A stretch of 64,000 nucleotides of DNA from Actinomadura rupiterrae (lineage in GTDB: Bacteria > Actinomycetota > Actinomycetes > Streptosporangiales > Streptosporangiaceae): contig NZ_JAMZEA010000001.1 in NCBI RefSeq assembly GCF_024172125.1, positions 868,001 to 932,000 of the forward strand. Direction: 5' to 3'. A program made the translations under genes and the position numbers. Each line of letters begins with the position of its first letter. The first letter of the stretch is position 1. Of the stretch, positions 10,919 to 19,333 are shown one piece after another. Under the pieces are notes generated by a model, which saw only the letters and a program-made list of their open reading frames with translations, was not told the origin of the DNA and did not search any database.

Positions 10919-11833
10919 CTACTCAGCGAAGACCTCGTCAGCCGACGAGGCGGTCATGGCGCGCCGGAACCACACGCCCAGCTGCTCCGGGTCGTCACAG
11001 GACGCCACCAGCTCCCGGCGGCTGTCGTCCAGCGTGACCCCGCGCGCCTCCAGCAGCTCGATCAGAGACTGCCTGCGCCCTTCGGCCTTACCTTCAGCCT
11101 TCCAGCCCTTGAAGAGCTCGGTCTTCGGCTCGTCGTGCTTCGTCTTCACCAGCTCCTCCAGGAAGGCTCGGACGTCGTCGGGCTGTAGAGCGACGACGTT
11201 GTCAATATACGACCTGCGGGTCTGCTCATCCTCGACGTCCCGGTGGAGCGAGACCATCATGGCGTCGAAGGCCTCGGGCCCCCGCGGGCCGGAGACGTGG
11301 AAGAGCGCCGAGATGACGGTGTCCAGGGGGTCCTTGACGTTGTCCGGGTCCGTGAGGAGGGGGATCTCCTTGGGGCCGACGACGAGGACATACAGGTAGG
11401 AGTCCGGGTTGCCGAGGGGGATGCGCATGCGGCACTGTTCGGCGACCTTGTCGTCGAAGCAGATGACGACGAGGTAGCCCTCGCACTTCTTGCGGGCGCG
11501 GAAGTTGGCCACGTAGGCGGGCCAGCTCCAGTACTTGTTCTTGTCGTACTGGCGCTGGGACTCGACGATCACCCCGCATTGGGGGCGGCCCGAGGGGTCG
11601 ACGTAGACGCCGACGACGCGGTCGGCGCGGTATTCGGCGGGGTCGCACTCGGAGAGGTCGGCGGATTCCAGGCGGAATCCCACCCCTTTGGGGATCTCCG
11701 GGCCGCCCGCCCAGCGGAGGAGGCGGGCGGCCAGGGGTGGATCGTCCTCGATCAGAGTGAGGGGGAACTCGTGCTCGCGGGTCGGCATGCAAGGAGCACT
11801 AGACGTGTTCGATGCCTTGCGTAGGGTGAACAT
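10919..11833 (-). CDS. Rpn/PD-(D/E)XK nuclease-like protein
   Basis: The 304-residue protein resembles the Rpn (recombination-promoting nuclease, YhgA-like) group. It has an N-terminal nuclease-like core with ADRVVGVYVD followed by VIVESQRQYDKNKYW, whose E-x-Q fits the family's D...ExQ active site, and a C-terminal helical tail KGWKAEGKAEGRRQSLIELL then EQLGVWFRRAMTASSADEVF, typical of these proteins. Base composition is somewhat lower in GC than its neighbours and the gene is isolated, which suggests transfer. The ATG at 11833 abuts a LexA-like box and may be leaderless; MPTREHE at 11788 is an alternative start without a ribosome site. Confidence 0.7.
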   Translation of the reverse strand: MFTLRKASNTSSAPCMPTREHEFPLTLIEDDPPLAARLLRWAGGPEIPKGVGFRLESADLSECDPAEYRADRVVGVYVDPSGRPQCGVIVESQRQYDKNKYWSWPAYVANFRARKKCEGYLVVICFDDKVAEQCRMRIPLGNPDSYLYVLVVGPKEIPLLTDPDNVKDPLDTVISALFHVSGPRGPEAFDAMMVSLHRDVEDEQTRRSYIDNVVALQPDDVRAFLEELVKTKHDEPKTELFKGWKAEGKAEGRRQSLIELLEARGVTLDDSRRELVASCDDPEQLGVWFRRAMTASSADEVFAE

Positions 11834-11834
11834 A

Positions 11835-11846
11835 GAACATGTGTTC
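11835..11846 (-). promoter_or_regulatory. LexA-like SOS box at the Rpn-like gene
   Basis: aGAAC-ATGT-GTTCt matches the GAAC-N4-GTTC core used by Gram-positive and actinobacterial LexA. It lies directly before the ATG at 11833 and overlaps a possible -10 (tagaac), where a repressor would block transcription. Confidence 0.5.
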
Positions 11847-11856
11847 TACTCATGTT

Positions 11857-13128
11857 TCAGGAGAGGCGGTCGATGACCAGCGGGAGGAGGTCGGGCGAAC
11901 CGGCGCCGATCTCGTAGCCGCCGGCCAGGGACTCCAGGGCGCGGTCGAAGCGGGCCGGGTCGTCGGCGTGGAGGGTGAGGAGGGGCTGGCCCTCGGTGAC
12001 CTTGTCGCCGGGCTTGGCGTGGCAGATGACGCCGGCGCCGAAGGAGACCGGGTCCTCCTTGCGGGCGCGGCCGGCGCCGAGGCGCCAGGCGGCGACGCCG
12101 ACGGCGAACGCGTCCAGCTTGGTGAGGACGCCGCTGGACGGCGCGGTGATGGTGTGGGTCTCGGGCGCCTGCGGGAGCGGGGCGTCGGGGTCGCCGCCCT
12201 GGGCGGAGATCATGCGGCGCCAGTGGTCCATGGCGGAGCCGTCGCGGAGGGCGTCCGCCGGGTCCTTGCCGGTGATGCCCGCGGCGTCCAGCATCTCGCG
12301 GGCGAGGCGGACGGTCAGCTCGACGATGTCCTCGGGCCCGCCACCCGCCAGCACCTCGACGGACTCGGCGACTTCGACGGCGTTGCCGACGGCACGCCCG
12401 AGCGGACGGTCCATAGCGGTCAGCAGGGCGACGGTCTTGACCTTGTGGTCGGTGCCGATCGCGACCATGGTCTCGGCCAGCTCGCGCGCCTGCTCGACGG
12501 TCTTCATGAACGCGCCGGAGCCGACCTTGACGTCCAGGACGAGCGCGCCCGTCCCCTCGGCGATCTTCTTGGACATGATCGAGGACGCGATCAGCGGGAT
12601 CGACTCGACCGTGCCGGTGACGTCGCGGAGCGCGTAGAGCTTGCGGTCGGCGGGGGCGAGGCCGGCGCCCGCGGCGCAGATCACCGCGCCCGCGGTGTCC
12701 AGGACGCCGAGCATCTCGGCGTTGGAGAGGGACGCGCGCCAGCCGGGGATGGACTCCAGCTTGTCCAGCGTGCCGCCGGTGTGGCCGAGGCCGCGTCCGG
12801 ACAGCTGCGGGACGGCGGCGCCGCACGCGGCCACCAGCGGTGCGAGCGGCAGCGTGATCTTGTCGCCGACCCCGCCGGTGGAGTGCTTGTCGGTGGTCGG
12901 GCGGGCGAGCGAGGAGAAGTCCATCCGCTCGCCGGAGGCGATCATCGCGGCGGTCCAGCGGCCGATCTCGGCGCGGGTCATGCCGTTCAGCAGGATCGCC
13001 ATGGCGAGCGAGGACATCTGCTCCTCGGCGACCGCGCCCCGGGTGTAGGCGTCGATCACCCAGTCGATCTGCTCGTTCGACAGCGCGCGGCCGTCCCGCT
13101 TGGCGCGGATGACGTCGATGGCGTCCAC
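11857..13128 (-). CDS. deoA: Thymidine (pyrimidine-nucleoside) phosphorylase
   Basis: This enzyme phosphorolyses thymidine or deoxyuridine to base and deoxyribose 1-phosphate. The 423-residue protein has the phosphate and substrate signatures KHSTGGVGDK and SGRGLGHTGGTLDKLESIPG near residues 80-130, a central SxK loop (SSIMSKKIAEG) and the C-terminal PYNP domain. The GTG start has agaggt upstream. It lies 14 bases downstream of cdd, so the two form an operon, as in mycobacteria and streptomycetes. Confidence 0.95.
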   Translation of the reverse strand: MDAIDVIRAKRDGRALSNEQIDWVIDAYTRGAVAEEQMSSLAMAILLNGMTRAEIGRWTAAMIASGERMDFSSLARPTTDKHSTGGVGDKITLPLAPLVAACGAAVPQLSGRGLGHTGGTLDKLESIPGWRASLSNAEMLGVLDTAGAVICAAGAGLAPADRKLYALRDVTGTVESIPLIASSIMSKKIAEGTGALVLDVKVGSGAFMKTVEQARELAETMVAIGTDHKVKTVALLTAMDRPLGRAVGNAVEVAESVEVLAGGGPEDIVELTVRLAREMLDAAGITGKDPADALRDGSAMDHWRRMISAQGGDPDAPLPQAPETHTITAPSSGVLTKLDAFAVGVAAWRLGAGRARKEDPVSFGAGVICHAKPGDKVTEGQPLLTLHADDPARFDRALESLAGGYEIGAGSPDLLPLVIDRLS

Positions 13129-13142
13129 GTCGGGGACCTCTT

Positions 13143-13559
13143 TCAGCTACGGGTGATCAGGTCGTCGGGGCCGAAGGCGTCCGGCAGGACGTCCGCCAGC
13201 GGCCGGATGCCGGAGACGGTCTCCAGCAGCGTTCCGGGCGTGCCGTGCTCCCAGAGGAGCTGGCGGCAGCGCCCGCAGGGCATGAGCGGGGCGCCGTGGC
13301 CGTCCACGACCGCGACGGCGATCAGCCGGGGACGGTCCCCCGACAGGTCGGCGTCCGGCCCGTACAGCGCGGTGACCAGGCTGCACTCGGCGCACAGGCC
13401 GAGCCCGTAGGACGCGTTCTCCACGTTGCAGCCGGAGACCACGCGTCCGTCGGAGACCAGCGCCGCCGCCCCCACCGGGAACTTCGAGTACGGCGCATAA
13501 GCCCGCTTCATCGCGCCCGCCGCAGCCGCCCGCAAGGCATCCCAGTCAATCTCGCTCAT
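13143..13559 (-). CDS. cdd: Cytidine deaminase
   Basis: This zinc enzyme deaminates cytidine and deoxycytidine to (deoxy)uridine for the downstream phosphorylase. The 138-residue length matches the tetrameric class. The zinc motif is complete: CAEC (Cys and catalytic Glu) in GLCAECSLVTALY, and PCGRC. Substrate-binding NVENASYG is also present. It is first in a cdd-deoA operon whose promoter must lie between 13560 and the terminator of the importer operon. Confidence 0.95.
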   Translation of the reverse strand: MSEIDWDALRAAAAGAMKRAYAPYSKFPVGAAALVSDGRVVSGCNVENASYGLGLCAECSLVTALYGPDADLSGDRPRLIAVAVVDGHGAPLMPCGRCRQLLWEHGTPGTLLETVSGIRPLADVLPDAFGPDDLITRS

Positions 13560-13583
13560 CGGTCAATGATCCCACTCAAAGAA

Positions 13584-13615
13584 CCGGACCCGGCACCAGG
13601 TGGTGCCGGGTCCGG
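13584..13615 (-). terminator. Terminator of the nucleoside importer operon
   Basis: ccggacccggcacca and its complement tggtgccgggtccgg form a perfect 15-bp stem with a 2-base centre. On the minus strand it is followed by TTCTTTGAG. It lies 10 bases past the last permease gene and separates that operon from cdd-deoA. Confidence 0.85.
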
Positions 13616-13625
13616 GCAAAACGGA

Positions 13626-14975
13626 CTATCGCGCTTCGCCGCGGCGGTAGATGACGCCGTCGGCGGCGGGCATGCGGAGGCGCTGGCTGGCCAGGGCCAG
13701 GACGAGCAGGGTCGTCACGTACGGGATGGTCGAGACCAGCTCGCCCGGGACGGTCTTGCTGAGCGCGAACCAGACCAGGAGGGCCGCGGCGGTGATGATC
13801 GCCAGGGCGGAGCCCAGGTAGGCGCCGCGCACGGTCCGGCGCTCCAGGTCGGTGGTGACCAGCGGGCGGAGCCGGGAGCCGCGGACGGCCTGCCAGCCCG
13901 CCACCGCGACGAAGATGACCGCCACGAACAGCAGCAGGGCGTGCGCCGAGTCGCCGCCGCCGCGGACGTTCATCGCGTCGGTGTAGCCGAACAGCAGCGA
14001 GCCGGACGCGAGCCCGACCGGACGCCAGTTACCGAAGATCATCGCGGCGAGGCCGATGTAGCCGCGGCCGCCGGTCTGGCCGTCCTGGTAGAGGGACGAC
14101 ACGGTGACCATGAACGCGCCCGCCAGGCCCGCGCAGCCGCCCGAGATCAGCACGGCCGAGTACTTCATCCGGTACACGTTGACACCGAGCGACTCGGCCG
14201 CGTACGGGTCCTCGCCGCAGGAGCGGACGCGGAGGCCGAACGAGGTCCGCCACAGCACGAAGAACGTGGCCGGGACGAGCAGGATCGCGATCAGCGTCAG
14301 CACCGACATGCCCGAGGTGACGCCGCGGAGCACGCCCGCAAGGTCCGACACCAGGAACCAGTGGTGCTTCTCCAGCGAGCCGAGCCAGTCCGGGGAGTGC
14401 CAGGAGCCGATCTTCCCGCCGGACAGGAACGGGACGGTCAGCGTCGGCATCGCGTCCACCGGCGGCGACTGGCGCGGGCCGCCGCCGAGCGCCTTGGCGT
14501 GCCCGGTGTTGAACACCAGGCCCGCCAGGAACTGGGTCAGGCCCAGGCCGAGGATGTTGATCGCGACACCGGACACGATGTGGTCGACGCCGAAGGTGAT
14601 CGTGGCGATCGCGTGCACGAGGCCGCCGAGCATGCCGCCGAGGATCCCGGCGAGCGCGCACGCCCACGGCCCCCACTGGTAGCCCGCCCAGGCGCCCGTC
14701 CAGGTGCCGAGGATCATCATGCCTTCGAGGCCGATGTTGATCACGCCGGAGCGCTCGGCCCACAGCCCGCCGAGCCCGGCCAGGAAGATCGGGACCGCGA
14801 GCCGCAGCGAGGCCGACACGGTGCCGGACGAGGTGACGTCGTTCGCGTCGTCCAGCACCCGGACGGCCGACAGCAGGACCAGCAGGGCCCCGGCGATCAG
14901 CAGGTAGTGCGGCCAGCGCAGGTTCAGCTTCGCGCGGGCGCCCGCGACCTTCTCCGCGACGGTAGCGGTACTCAC
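13626..14975 (-). CDS. Nucleoside ABC importer, permease 2 (BPD_transp_2)
   Basis: This inner-membrane permease of the branched-chain/ribose type is used by BMP-dependent nucleoside importers. The 449-residue protein has many hydrophobic helices and the family signature GVINIGLEGMMILGTWTGAW, followed by DHIVSGVAINILGLGLTQFL. It has an insert of about 100 residues between helices that binds no recognisable motif. The GTG start overlaps the preceding permease stop (GTGA), so it is translationally coupled. It is last in the operon, before a strong terminator. Confidence 0.92.
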   Translation of the reverse strand: MSTATVAEKVAGARAKLNLRWPHYLLIAGALLVLLSAVRVLDDANDVTSSGTVSASLRLAVPIFLAGLGGLWAERSGVINIGLEGMMILGTWTGAWAGYQWGPWACALAGILGGMLGGLVHAIATITFGVDHIVSGVAINILGLGLTQFLAGLVFNTGHAKALGGGPRQSPPVDAMPTLTVPFLSGGKIGSWHSPDWLGSLEKHHWFLVSDLAGVLRGVTSGMSVLTLIAILLVPATFFVLWRTSFGLRVRSCGEDPYAAESLGVNVYRMKYSAVLISGGCAGLAGAFMVTVSSLYQDGQTGGRGYIGLAAMIFGNWRPVGLASGSLLFGYTDAMNVRGGGDSAHALLLFVAVIFVAVAGWQAVRGSRLRPLVTTDLERRTVRGAYLGSALAIITAAALLVWFALSKTVPGELVSTIPYVTTLLVLALASQRLRMPAADGVIYRRGEAR

Positions 14976-16291
14976 TTCGCGGCCTCCGTTGCGACGGTGT
15001 GCCCGGCGGCGAGCTCGCTGGCCACGTTCTTCTGCTGGAGCCGGATCTCCCAGCGGCGGACCAGCTCGTAGACGATGACGACGGTCAGCACGACCACGCC
15101 CTGCATCACGCCGACGATCTCCTTGGGCACGTTGACCTCCTGGAGGATGTCCGAGGACTGGTCCAGGAAGGCGAACAGGATCGCCGCGAGCGCGATGCCG
15201 ACCGGGTGGTTCCGGCCGAGCAGCGCGACGGTGATGCCGGTGAAGCCGAGCCCCGCCGGGAAGTTCAGCGAGTAGTTGTAGGACGCGCCGAGCAGCTCGG
15301 GCATCCCGATCAGGCCCGCGACCACGCCGGACAGCACCATGGTGATGACGATCATCCGGCCCGCCGAGACGCCGCTGGCCTGCGCGGCGGTCGGGGACAG
15401 CCCGGAGATCTTCAGGTCGAAGCCGAACCGGGTGCGGTTGATGACCACCCAGAACACGATGCCGATCACGATCGCCAGCGGCAGCAGCCCGTAGAGCCGG
15501 CCGGGCAGGTCGATGCCGAGGTTCGACAGGAAGCCGTTCAGCGGGCCGATCCGGCCGGACGACGGGAGGTCCGGGGTGGCGACGTTGTTGCTTCCCGGCC
15601 GGTTCGCGGCGAGCCGGTCGGTGTTCAGCAGGTAGGCGATGATGCCGGTCGCGATCGCGTTCAGCATGATCGTCGAGATGACCTCGCTGACCCCGCGGGC
15701 GACCTTGAGCAGGCCCGCGATGGACGCCCAGGCGCCGCCGATCACCATCGCCGCGACGATCACCAGCATCTGGCCGAACGGCGCGGGCAGCGTGACCGCG
15801 CCGCCGAGCGAGGCGGCCAGCAGCGCGGCGAGCCGGTACTGGCCGTCCACGCCGATGTTGAACAGGGCCATCCGGAACCCGATGGCGACCGCGATCGCCG
15901 ACAGGTAGTAGCGCGTCGCGCGGTTCAGGATGTCCACGACCGAGTTGGACGTGGTGCCGTAGTCGATCATCGACTGCATCGAGCTGACCGGGTCGGCCCC
16001 GGCCAGCCGCAGCACGCCCATCGTGATCAGCAGCGAGATCAGCAGCGCCAGGACCGGCGCGCCGATCTTCAGCGCCAGGCCGCGCGGGCCGAGGCCGCGC
16101 AGGATCGCCTGCCAGCCGGGCACCTGCTCGGAGCCCGCCGGGTCGGCGTCCGGGGTCGCGGTCTCCGGGATGCCGGGCTGCTCCTCGGGCGGCAGCCCGG
16201 ACGCGTCGTCCGGCGGCAGGTCCGGCGTGTCGGCCGGGGGCAGCCCCAGCTTGTCGTCGTCGGACGGCAGGTCGCCCATGGGCCCGGTCAT
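14972..16291 (-). CDS. Nucleoside ABC importer, permease 1 (BPD_transp_2)
   Basis: This is the partner permease of the same family, 439 residues. After an acidic, proline-rich and probably disordered N-terminal tail of about 60 residues it has about 8-10 hydrophobic helices with the conserved IGFRMALFNIGVDGQYRLAA and SEVISTIMLNAIATGIIAYL. It overlaps the ATPase stop (ATGA at 16288-16291) and the next permease start. The long polar N-terminal tail is typical of actinobacterial versions of this subunit. Confidence 0.92.
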   Translation of the reverse strand: MTGPMGDLPSDDDKLGLPPADTPDLPPDDASGLPPEEQPGIPETATPDADPAGSEQVPGWQAILRGLGPRGLALKIGAPVLALLISLLITMGVLRLAGADPVSSMQSMIDYGTTSNSVVDILNRATRYYLSAIAVAIGFRMALFNIGVDGQYRLAALLAASLGGAVTLPAPFGQMLVIVAAMVIGGAWASIAGLLKVARGVSEVISTIMLNAIATGIIAYLLNTDRLAANRPGSNNVATPDLPSSGRIGPLNGFLSNLGIDLPGRLYGLLPLAIVIGIVFWVVINRTRFGFDLKISGLSPTAAQASGVSAGRMIVITMVLSGVVAGLIGMPELLGASYNYSLNFPAGLGFTGITVALLGRNHPVGIALAAILFAFLDQSSDILQEVNVPKEIVGVMQGVVVLTVVIVYELVRRWEIRLQQKNVASELAAGHTVATEAAK

Positions 16292-17847
16292 GACGCGTCC
16301 CCGGTCTCGGCGCCGGTCATGGCGGAGCCGAGCTCCTCCGGCGTGACGTTCGCCGGGTCCACCTCGGCGACCAGCCGCCCCCGCAGGATCACGTGCAGCG
16401 TGTCGGACATACCGATGAGTTCCTCAAGATCGGCGCTGATGAGCAGGACGGCGAGGCCCGCCGCCCGCGCCCGGCGCAGGTGTTCCCAGATCGCGGCCTG
16501 CGCGCCGACGTCGATGCCGCGGGTCGGGTGCGCCGCGATCAGCACCTTCGGCTCGCCGGACATCTCCCGGCCGACGATCAGCTTCTGCTGGTTGCCGCCC
16601 GACAGCGCGCCGATCGGCACCTCGATGCCGGGCGTGCGGACGTCGTAGTCCTTGACGATCCGGGTGGTGTCGCGGCGCGCGCCGCGGCGGTCGATCCACG
16701 GGCCGCGCGAGTTCGGCCTCTCGGTCTGGTGGCCGAGGACGCGGTTCTCCCAGAGCGAGCCCTCCAGGACGAGCCCGTGCCGGTGCCGGTCCTCGGGGAT
16801 GTAGGCGATCCCGGCCTCGCGGCGGCGGCGCGTCGGCCAGTGCGTCACGTCGTCGCCGCCGAAGCTGACGGTGCCGGAGTCCGCGGTCCGCAGGCCCATG
16901 ATCGTCTCGATCAGCTCGCCCTGGCCGTTGCCCTCCACGCCGGCGAGGCCGACGATCTCGCCGCGCCGGATGTCCAGGGTCACGCCGTCCACGACCGGAC
17001 GGCCCTCGGCGGTGAGCACCACCAGGTCCTTCACCGCGAGCTCGACCTGGTCGGTCACGGTGGACTCGCGCAGCTCGGGGGTGGGCAGCTCGGACCCGAC
17101 CATCAGCTCGGCCAGCCGCCGCGAGGTGACCTCGCGCGGATCCAGCCGGGTCGCGACCGTGGTGCCGCGCCGGATCACCGAGATCGAGTCGGCGACCGAG
17201 AGCACCTCGTCCAGCTTGTGCGAGATGAACAGCACGGTCAGGCCCTCGGCGCGCAGCTCGCGCAGGTTGCCGAACAGCTCGTCGACCTCCTGCGGGACGA
17301 GCACGGCGGTCGGCTCGTCCAGGATGAGCACCTTCGCGCCGCGGTACAGCACCTTGAGGATCTCGACGCGCTGCCGGTCGCCGACGCCGAGGTTCTCGAC
17401 CAGGGTGTCCGGGTCGACCCGCATGCCGTACTGCTCGGCCATCGCGCGGATCTTCTCGCGCGCGGCCGCGAAGTCGATGGGGCCGATCCGCTTGTCGCTG
17501 CCCCGCACCCGGAGCCGCTTCGGCTCCGCCCCGAGGATCACGTTCTCCAGGACGGTCAGGTTGTCGGCCAGCTTGAAGTGCTGGTGCACCATGCCGATGC
17601 CGCGCGCGATCGCGTCGGCCGGGGTGCGGAAGGACACCTTCTCGCCCTCGACCTCGATGGTCCCCTCGTCCGGCTTCTGCATGCCGTAGAGGATCTTCAT
17701 CAGCGTGGACTTGCCCGCGCCGTTCTCGCCGCAGAGCGCGTGCACCTCGCCGCGCCGGATTTCCAGGTCGATGTCCCGGTTGGCCACCACGCCCGGGAAC
17801 CGCTTGGTGATGGATGTCAGCCTGACGGCCGGCACCTGGTCAGGCAC
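16288..17847 (-). CDS. Nucleoside ABC importer, double ATPase subunit
   Basis: The 519-residue protein holds two nucleotide-binding domains, as in RbsA/MglA and BMP importers. Domain 1 has Walker A GENGAGKST, Walker B LILDEPTAVL and an atypical signature (NLGVGDRQR). Domain 2 has a degenerate Walker A (GVEGNGQGEL, no Lys) and Walker B (LIAAHPTRGID, no Asp-Glu) but a good LSGGNQQ signature, so only one composite site should hydrolyse ATP; this asymmetry is usual in the family. The GTG start follows agggggg. It is encoded between the binding protein and the permeases. Confidence 0.93.
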   Translation of the reverse strand: MPDQVPAVRLTSITKRFPGVVANRDIDLEIRRGEVHALCGENGAGKSTLMKILYGMQKPDEGTIEVEGEKVSFRTPADAIARGIGMVHQHFKLADNLTVLENVILGAEPKRLRVRGSDKRIGPIDFAAAREKIRAMAEQYGMRVDPDTLVENLGVGDRQRVEILKVLYRGAKVLILDEPTAVLVPQEVDELFGNLRELRAEGLTVLFISHKLDEVLSVADSISVIRRGTTVATRLDPREVTSRRLAELMVGSELPTPELRESTVTDQVELAVKDLVVLTAEGRPVVDGVTLDIRRGEIVGLAGVEGNGQGELIETIMGLRTADSGTVSFGGDDVTHWPTRRRREAGIAYIPEDRHRHGLVLEGSLWENRVLGHQTERPNSRGPWIDRRGARRDTTRIVKDYDVRTPGIEVPIGALSGGNQQKLIVGREMSGEPKVLIAAHPTRGIDVGAQAAIWEHLRRARAAGLAVLLISADLEELIGMSDTLHVILRGRLVAEVDPANVTPEELGSAMTGAETGDAS

Positions 17848-17881
17848 GAGTGCCCCCCTGTGATGAAAACTGGTGGAAACG

Positions 17882-17928
17882 GACCGGCGCCGCGCCCGCG
17901 GGTAGCGCGGGGCGACGCCGGAACCGGT
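17882..17928 (-). promoter_or_regulatory. Hairpin between binding protein and ATPase
   Basis: An imperfect GC-rich stem (ccggcgccgcgcc opposite gcgcggggcgacgccgg) lies in the 84-base gap after the BMP lipoprotein stop. There is no T run. It could protect the 3' end of the lipoprotein message or attenuate, which would give more binding protein than ATPase (inference). Confidence 0.4.
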
Positions 17929-17931
17929 GCG

Positions 17932-18996
17932 TCAGGCCCCGGGCTTGGTCGGAACCTTGATCTTGCCGCTGACGATGTCGGCCTTGTACTGGTCGAGCTT
18001 GGCCTTGATGTCGTCCACGAAGCCACCGGTGGTCGCGTACGAGACGCCGTCGTTCGACAGGTCGTACTTCTTGATCCCGGCCTGGAAGGTGCCGTCGGAG
18101 ACGCCCTTGACGAAGTCGAACACCGAGGTGTCCACGCGCTTCACCATGGAGGTGAGGATGTGGTCCTTGACCGCGCTGACGGCCGGCTGGTTGTACTGGT
18201 CGGAGTCGACGCCGATGGCCCACTTGCCCGCGCCGCCGACCGTCTTGATCACGCCGATGCCCGCGCCGCCGGCCGCGTGGTAGATCACGTCCGCGCCCGC
18301 GTCCAGCTGGCCCTTGGCGGCCTCGTTGCCGAGCGCCGGGTTCTTGAACCCGTCGAAGTTCGGCGGCTGGGTCAGGTACTTGGCCGGAAGGATCTTGATG
18401 CCGGGCTTGGCGGCCTTGGCGCCCGCCGCGTAGCCGGCCTCGAACTTCTGGATCAGCGGGGTGTTCACGCCGCCGATGAAGCCGATGGTGCCGGTCTTGG
18501 ACTTCAGCGCGGCGGCCGCGCCGACCAGGTAGGAGCCCTGCTCCTCGGAGAAGCAGGCGCCCTCGACGTTCGCGCCGGTCACCTGGCACTGGTCGGCGTC
18601 GACGACCAGGAACTTGGTGTTCGGGAAGTCCTTGGCGACCTTCACGACCGCGTTGGTGTAGGCGAAGCCGACGCCGACGATGGCCTTGTAGCCCTTGCCG
18701 GCCAGCAGCCGCAGCCGGGACTCCTTGTCGGCGTCCGGCTCGTCCGGCTTGGCGGAGATCTCCTCCGTGGTGACGTTCAGGTCCTTCTTGACCCGGTCCA
18801 GGCCCGCGGCGGCCGAGTCGTTGAACGACTGGTCGCCGCGCCCGCCGATGTCGAAGGCCAGGCCGACCTTGATGCTCTTCTTGCCGTCGCCGCCACCGTC
18901 GCCGGAGGACGACTTCTTGCCTCCGCACGCGGCCGTGTTCAGCGCCAGCGCAGCGCCCGTCACCGAGACGAGCGTGATCTTGAGTCCACGGCGCAT
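17932..18996 (-). CDS. BMP-family nucleoside-binding lipoprotein
   Basis: This is the extracytoplasmic solute receptor of the importer. From the ATG at 18996 (aaggag, 10-base spacing) the product is 354 residues, with a lipoprotein signal and lipobox TAAC (Cys24), a Gly/Ser linker, then the BMP fold: GLAFDIGGRGDQSFND, GVGFAYTNAV, GFIGGVNTPLIQKFEAGY, HAAGGAGIGVI and IGVDSDQYN. PnrA/BmpA-type proteins bind purine and pyrimidine nucleosides, which fits the nearby cdd, deoA, add and deoD. Confidence 0.93.
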   Translation of the reverse strand: MRRGLKITLVSVTGAALALNTAACGGKKSSSGDGGGDGKKSIKVGLAFDIGGRGDQSFNDSAAAGLDRVKKDLNVTTEEISAKPDEPDADKESRLRLLAGKGYKAIVGVGFAYTNAVVKVAKDFPNTKFLVVDADQCQVTGANVEGACFSEEQGSYLVGAAAALKSKTGTIGFIGGVNTPLIQKFEAGYAAGAKAAKPGIKILPAKYLTQPPNFDGFKNPALGNEAAKGQLDAGADVIYHAAGGAGIGVIKTVGGAGKWAIGVDSDQYNQPAVSAVKDHILTSMVKRVDTSVFDFVKGVSDGTFQAGIKKYDLSNDGVSYATTGGFVDDIKAKLDQYKADIVSGKIKVPTKPGA

Positions 18997-19308
18997 TGCC
19001 GCGCTCCTTCCGTTCCCCACCCAGAACAACGCGGCCGGACGCGCGCGCGTGGGCATGCTCCGGCCGAACAAACCGATCGGACGCTACCCCGACGCCGGAG
19101 GTGAAACATCCGATGTGCACCGTTTCGCAACGCGTCCGTTACCAATGCGTAGGCTTATCGGCGCAGGTAGCGGCGCGAAACTCCGGTGTACATACCCTGT
19201 CCCCGGGGGGCGGAACGGTACGACCCTACTCCGAAACGATCAGGTCAGCGCGGCACCTCCGCGCTTCGCGCCGGACGCGCCGGTGCGGGGCCCGGCGGTC
19301 CGGAACGA
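18997..19308. other. Upstream region of the importer operon
   Basis: This 312-base gap has no gene. It must hold the promoter of the BMP operon; no strong -10/-35 pair is obvious. Its distal half contains a degenerate copy of the 3' end of the next gene. Confidence 0.5.
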
Positions 19309-19333
19309 TCAGCTCAGCGCGGCGCCCTCCGCG
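19231..19333. repeat. Duplicated 3' end of the M20 amidohydrolase gene
   Basis: The segment 19300-19333, which contains the last codons and stop of the amidohydrolase, recurs at 19231-19263 with three differences (core gatcagctcagcgcggc versus gatcaggtcagcgcggc). The copy lies 69 bases beyond the original and also carries an in-line TGA. Confidence 0.8.

Noticed and set aside
16288..17847. Second ATPase domain with damaged Walker A and B as sign of a pseudogene
   Set aside because: This asymmetry is normal for the fused ATPase of ribose/BMP-type importers; the signature motif and length are intact.
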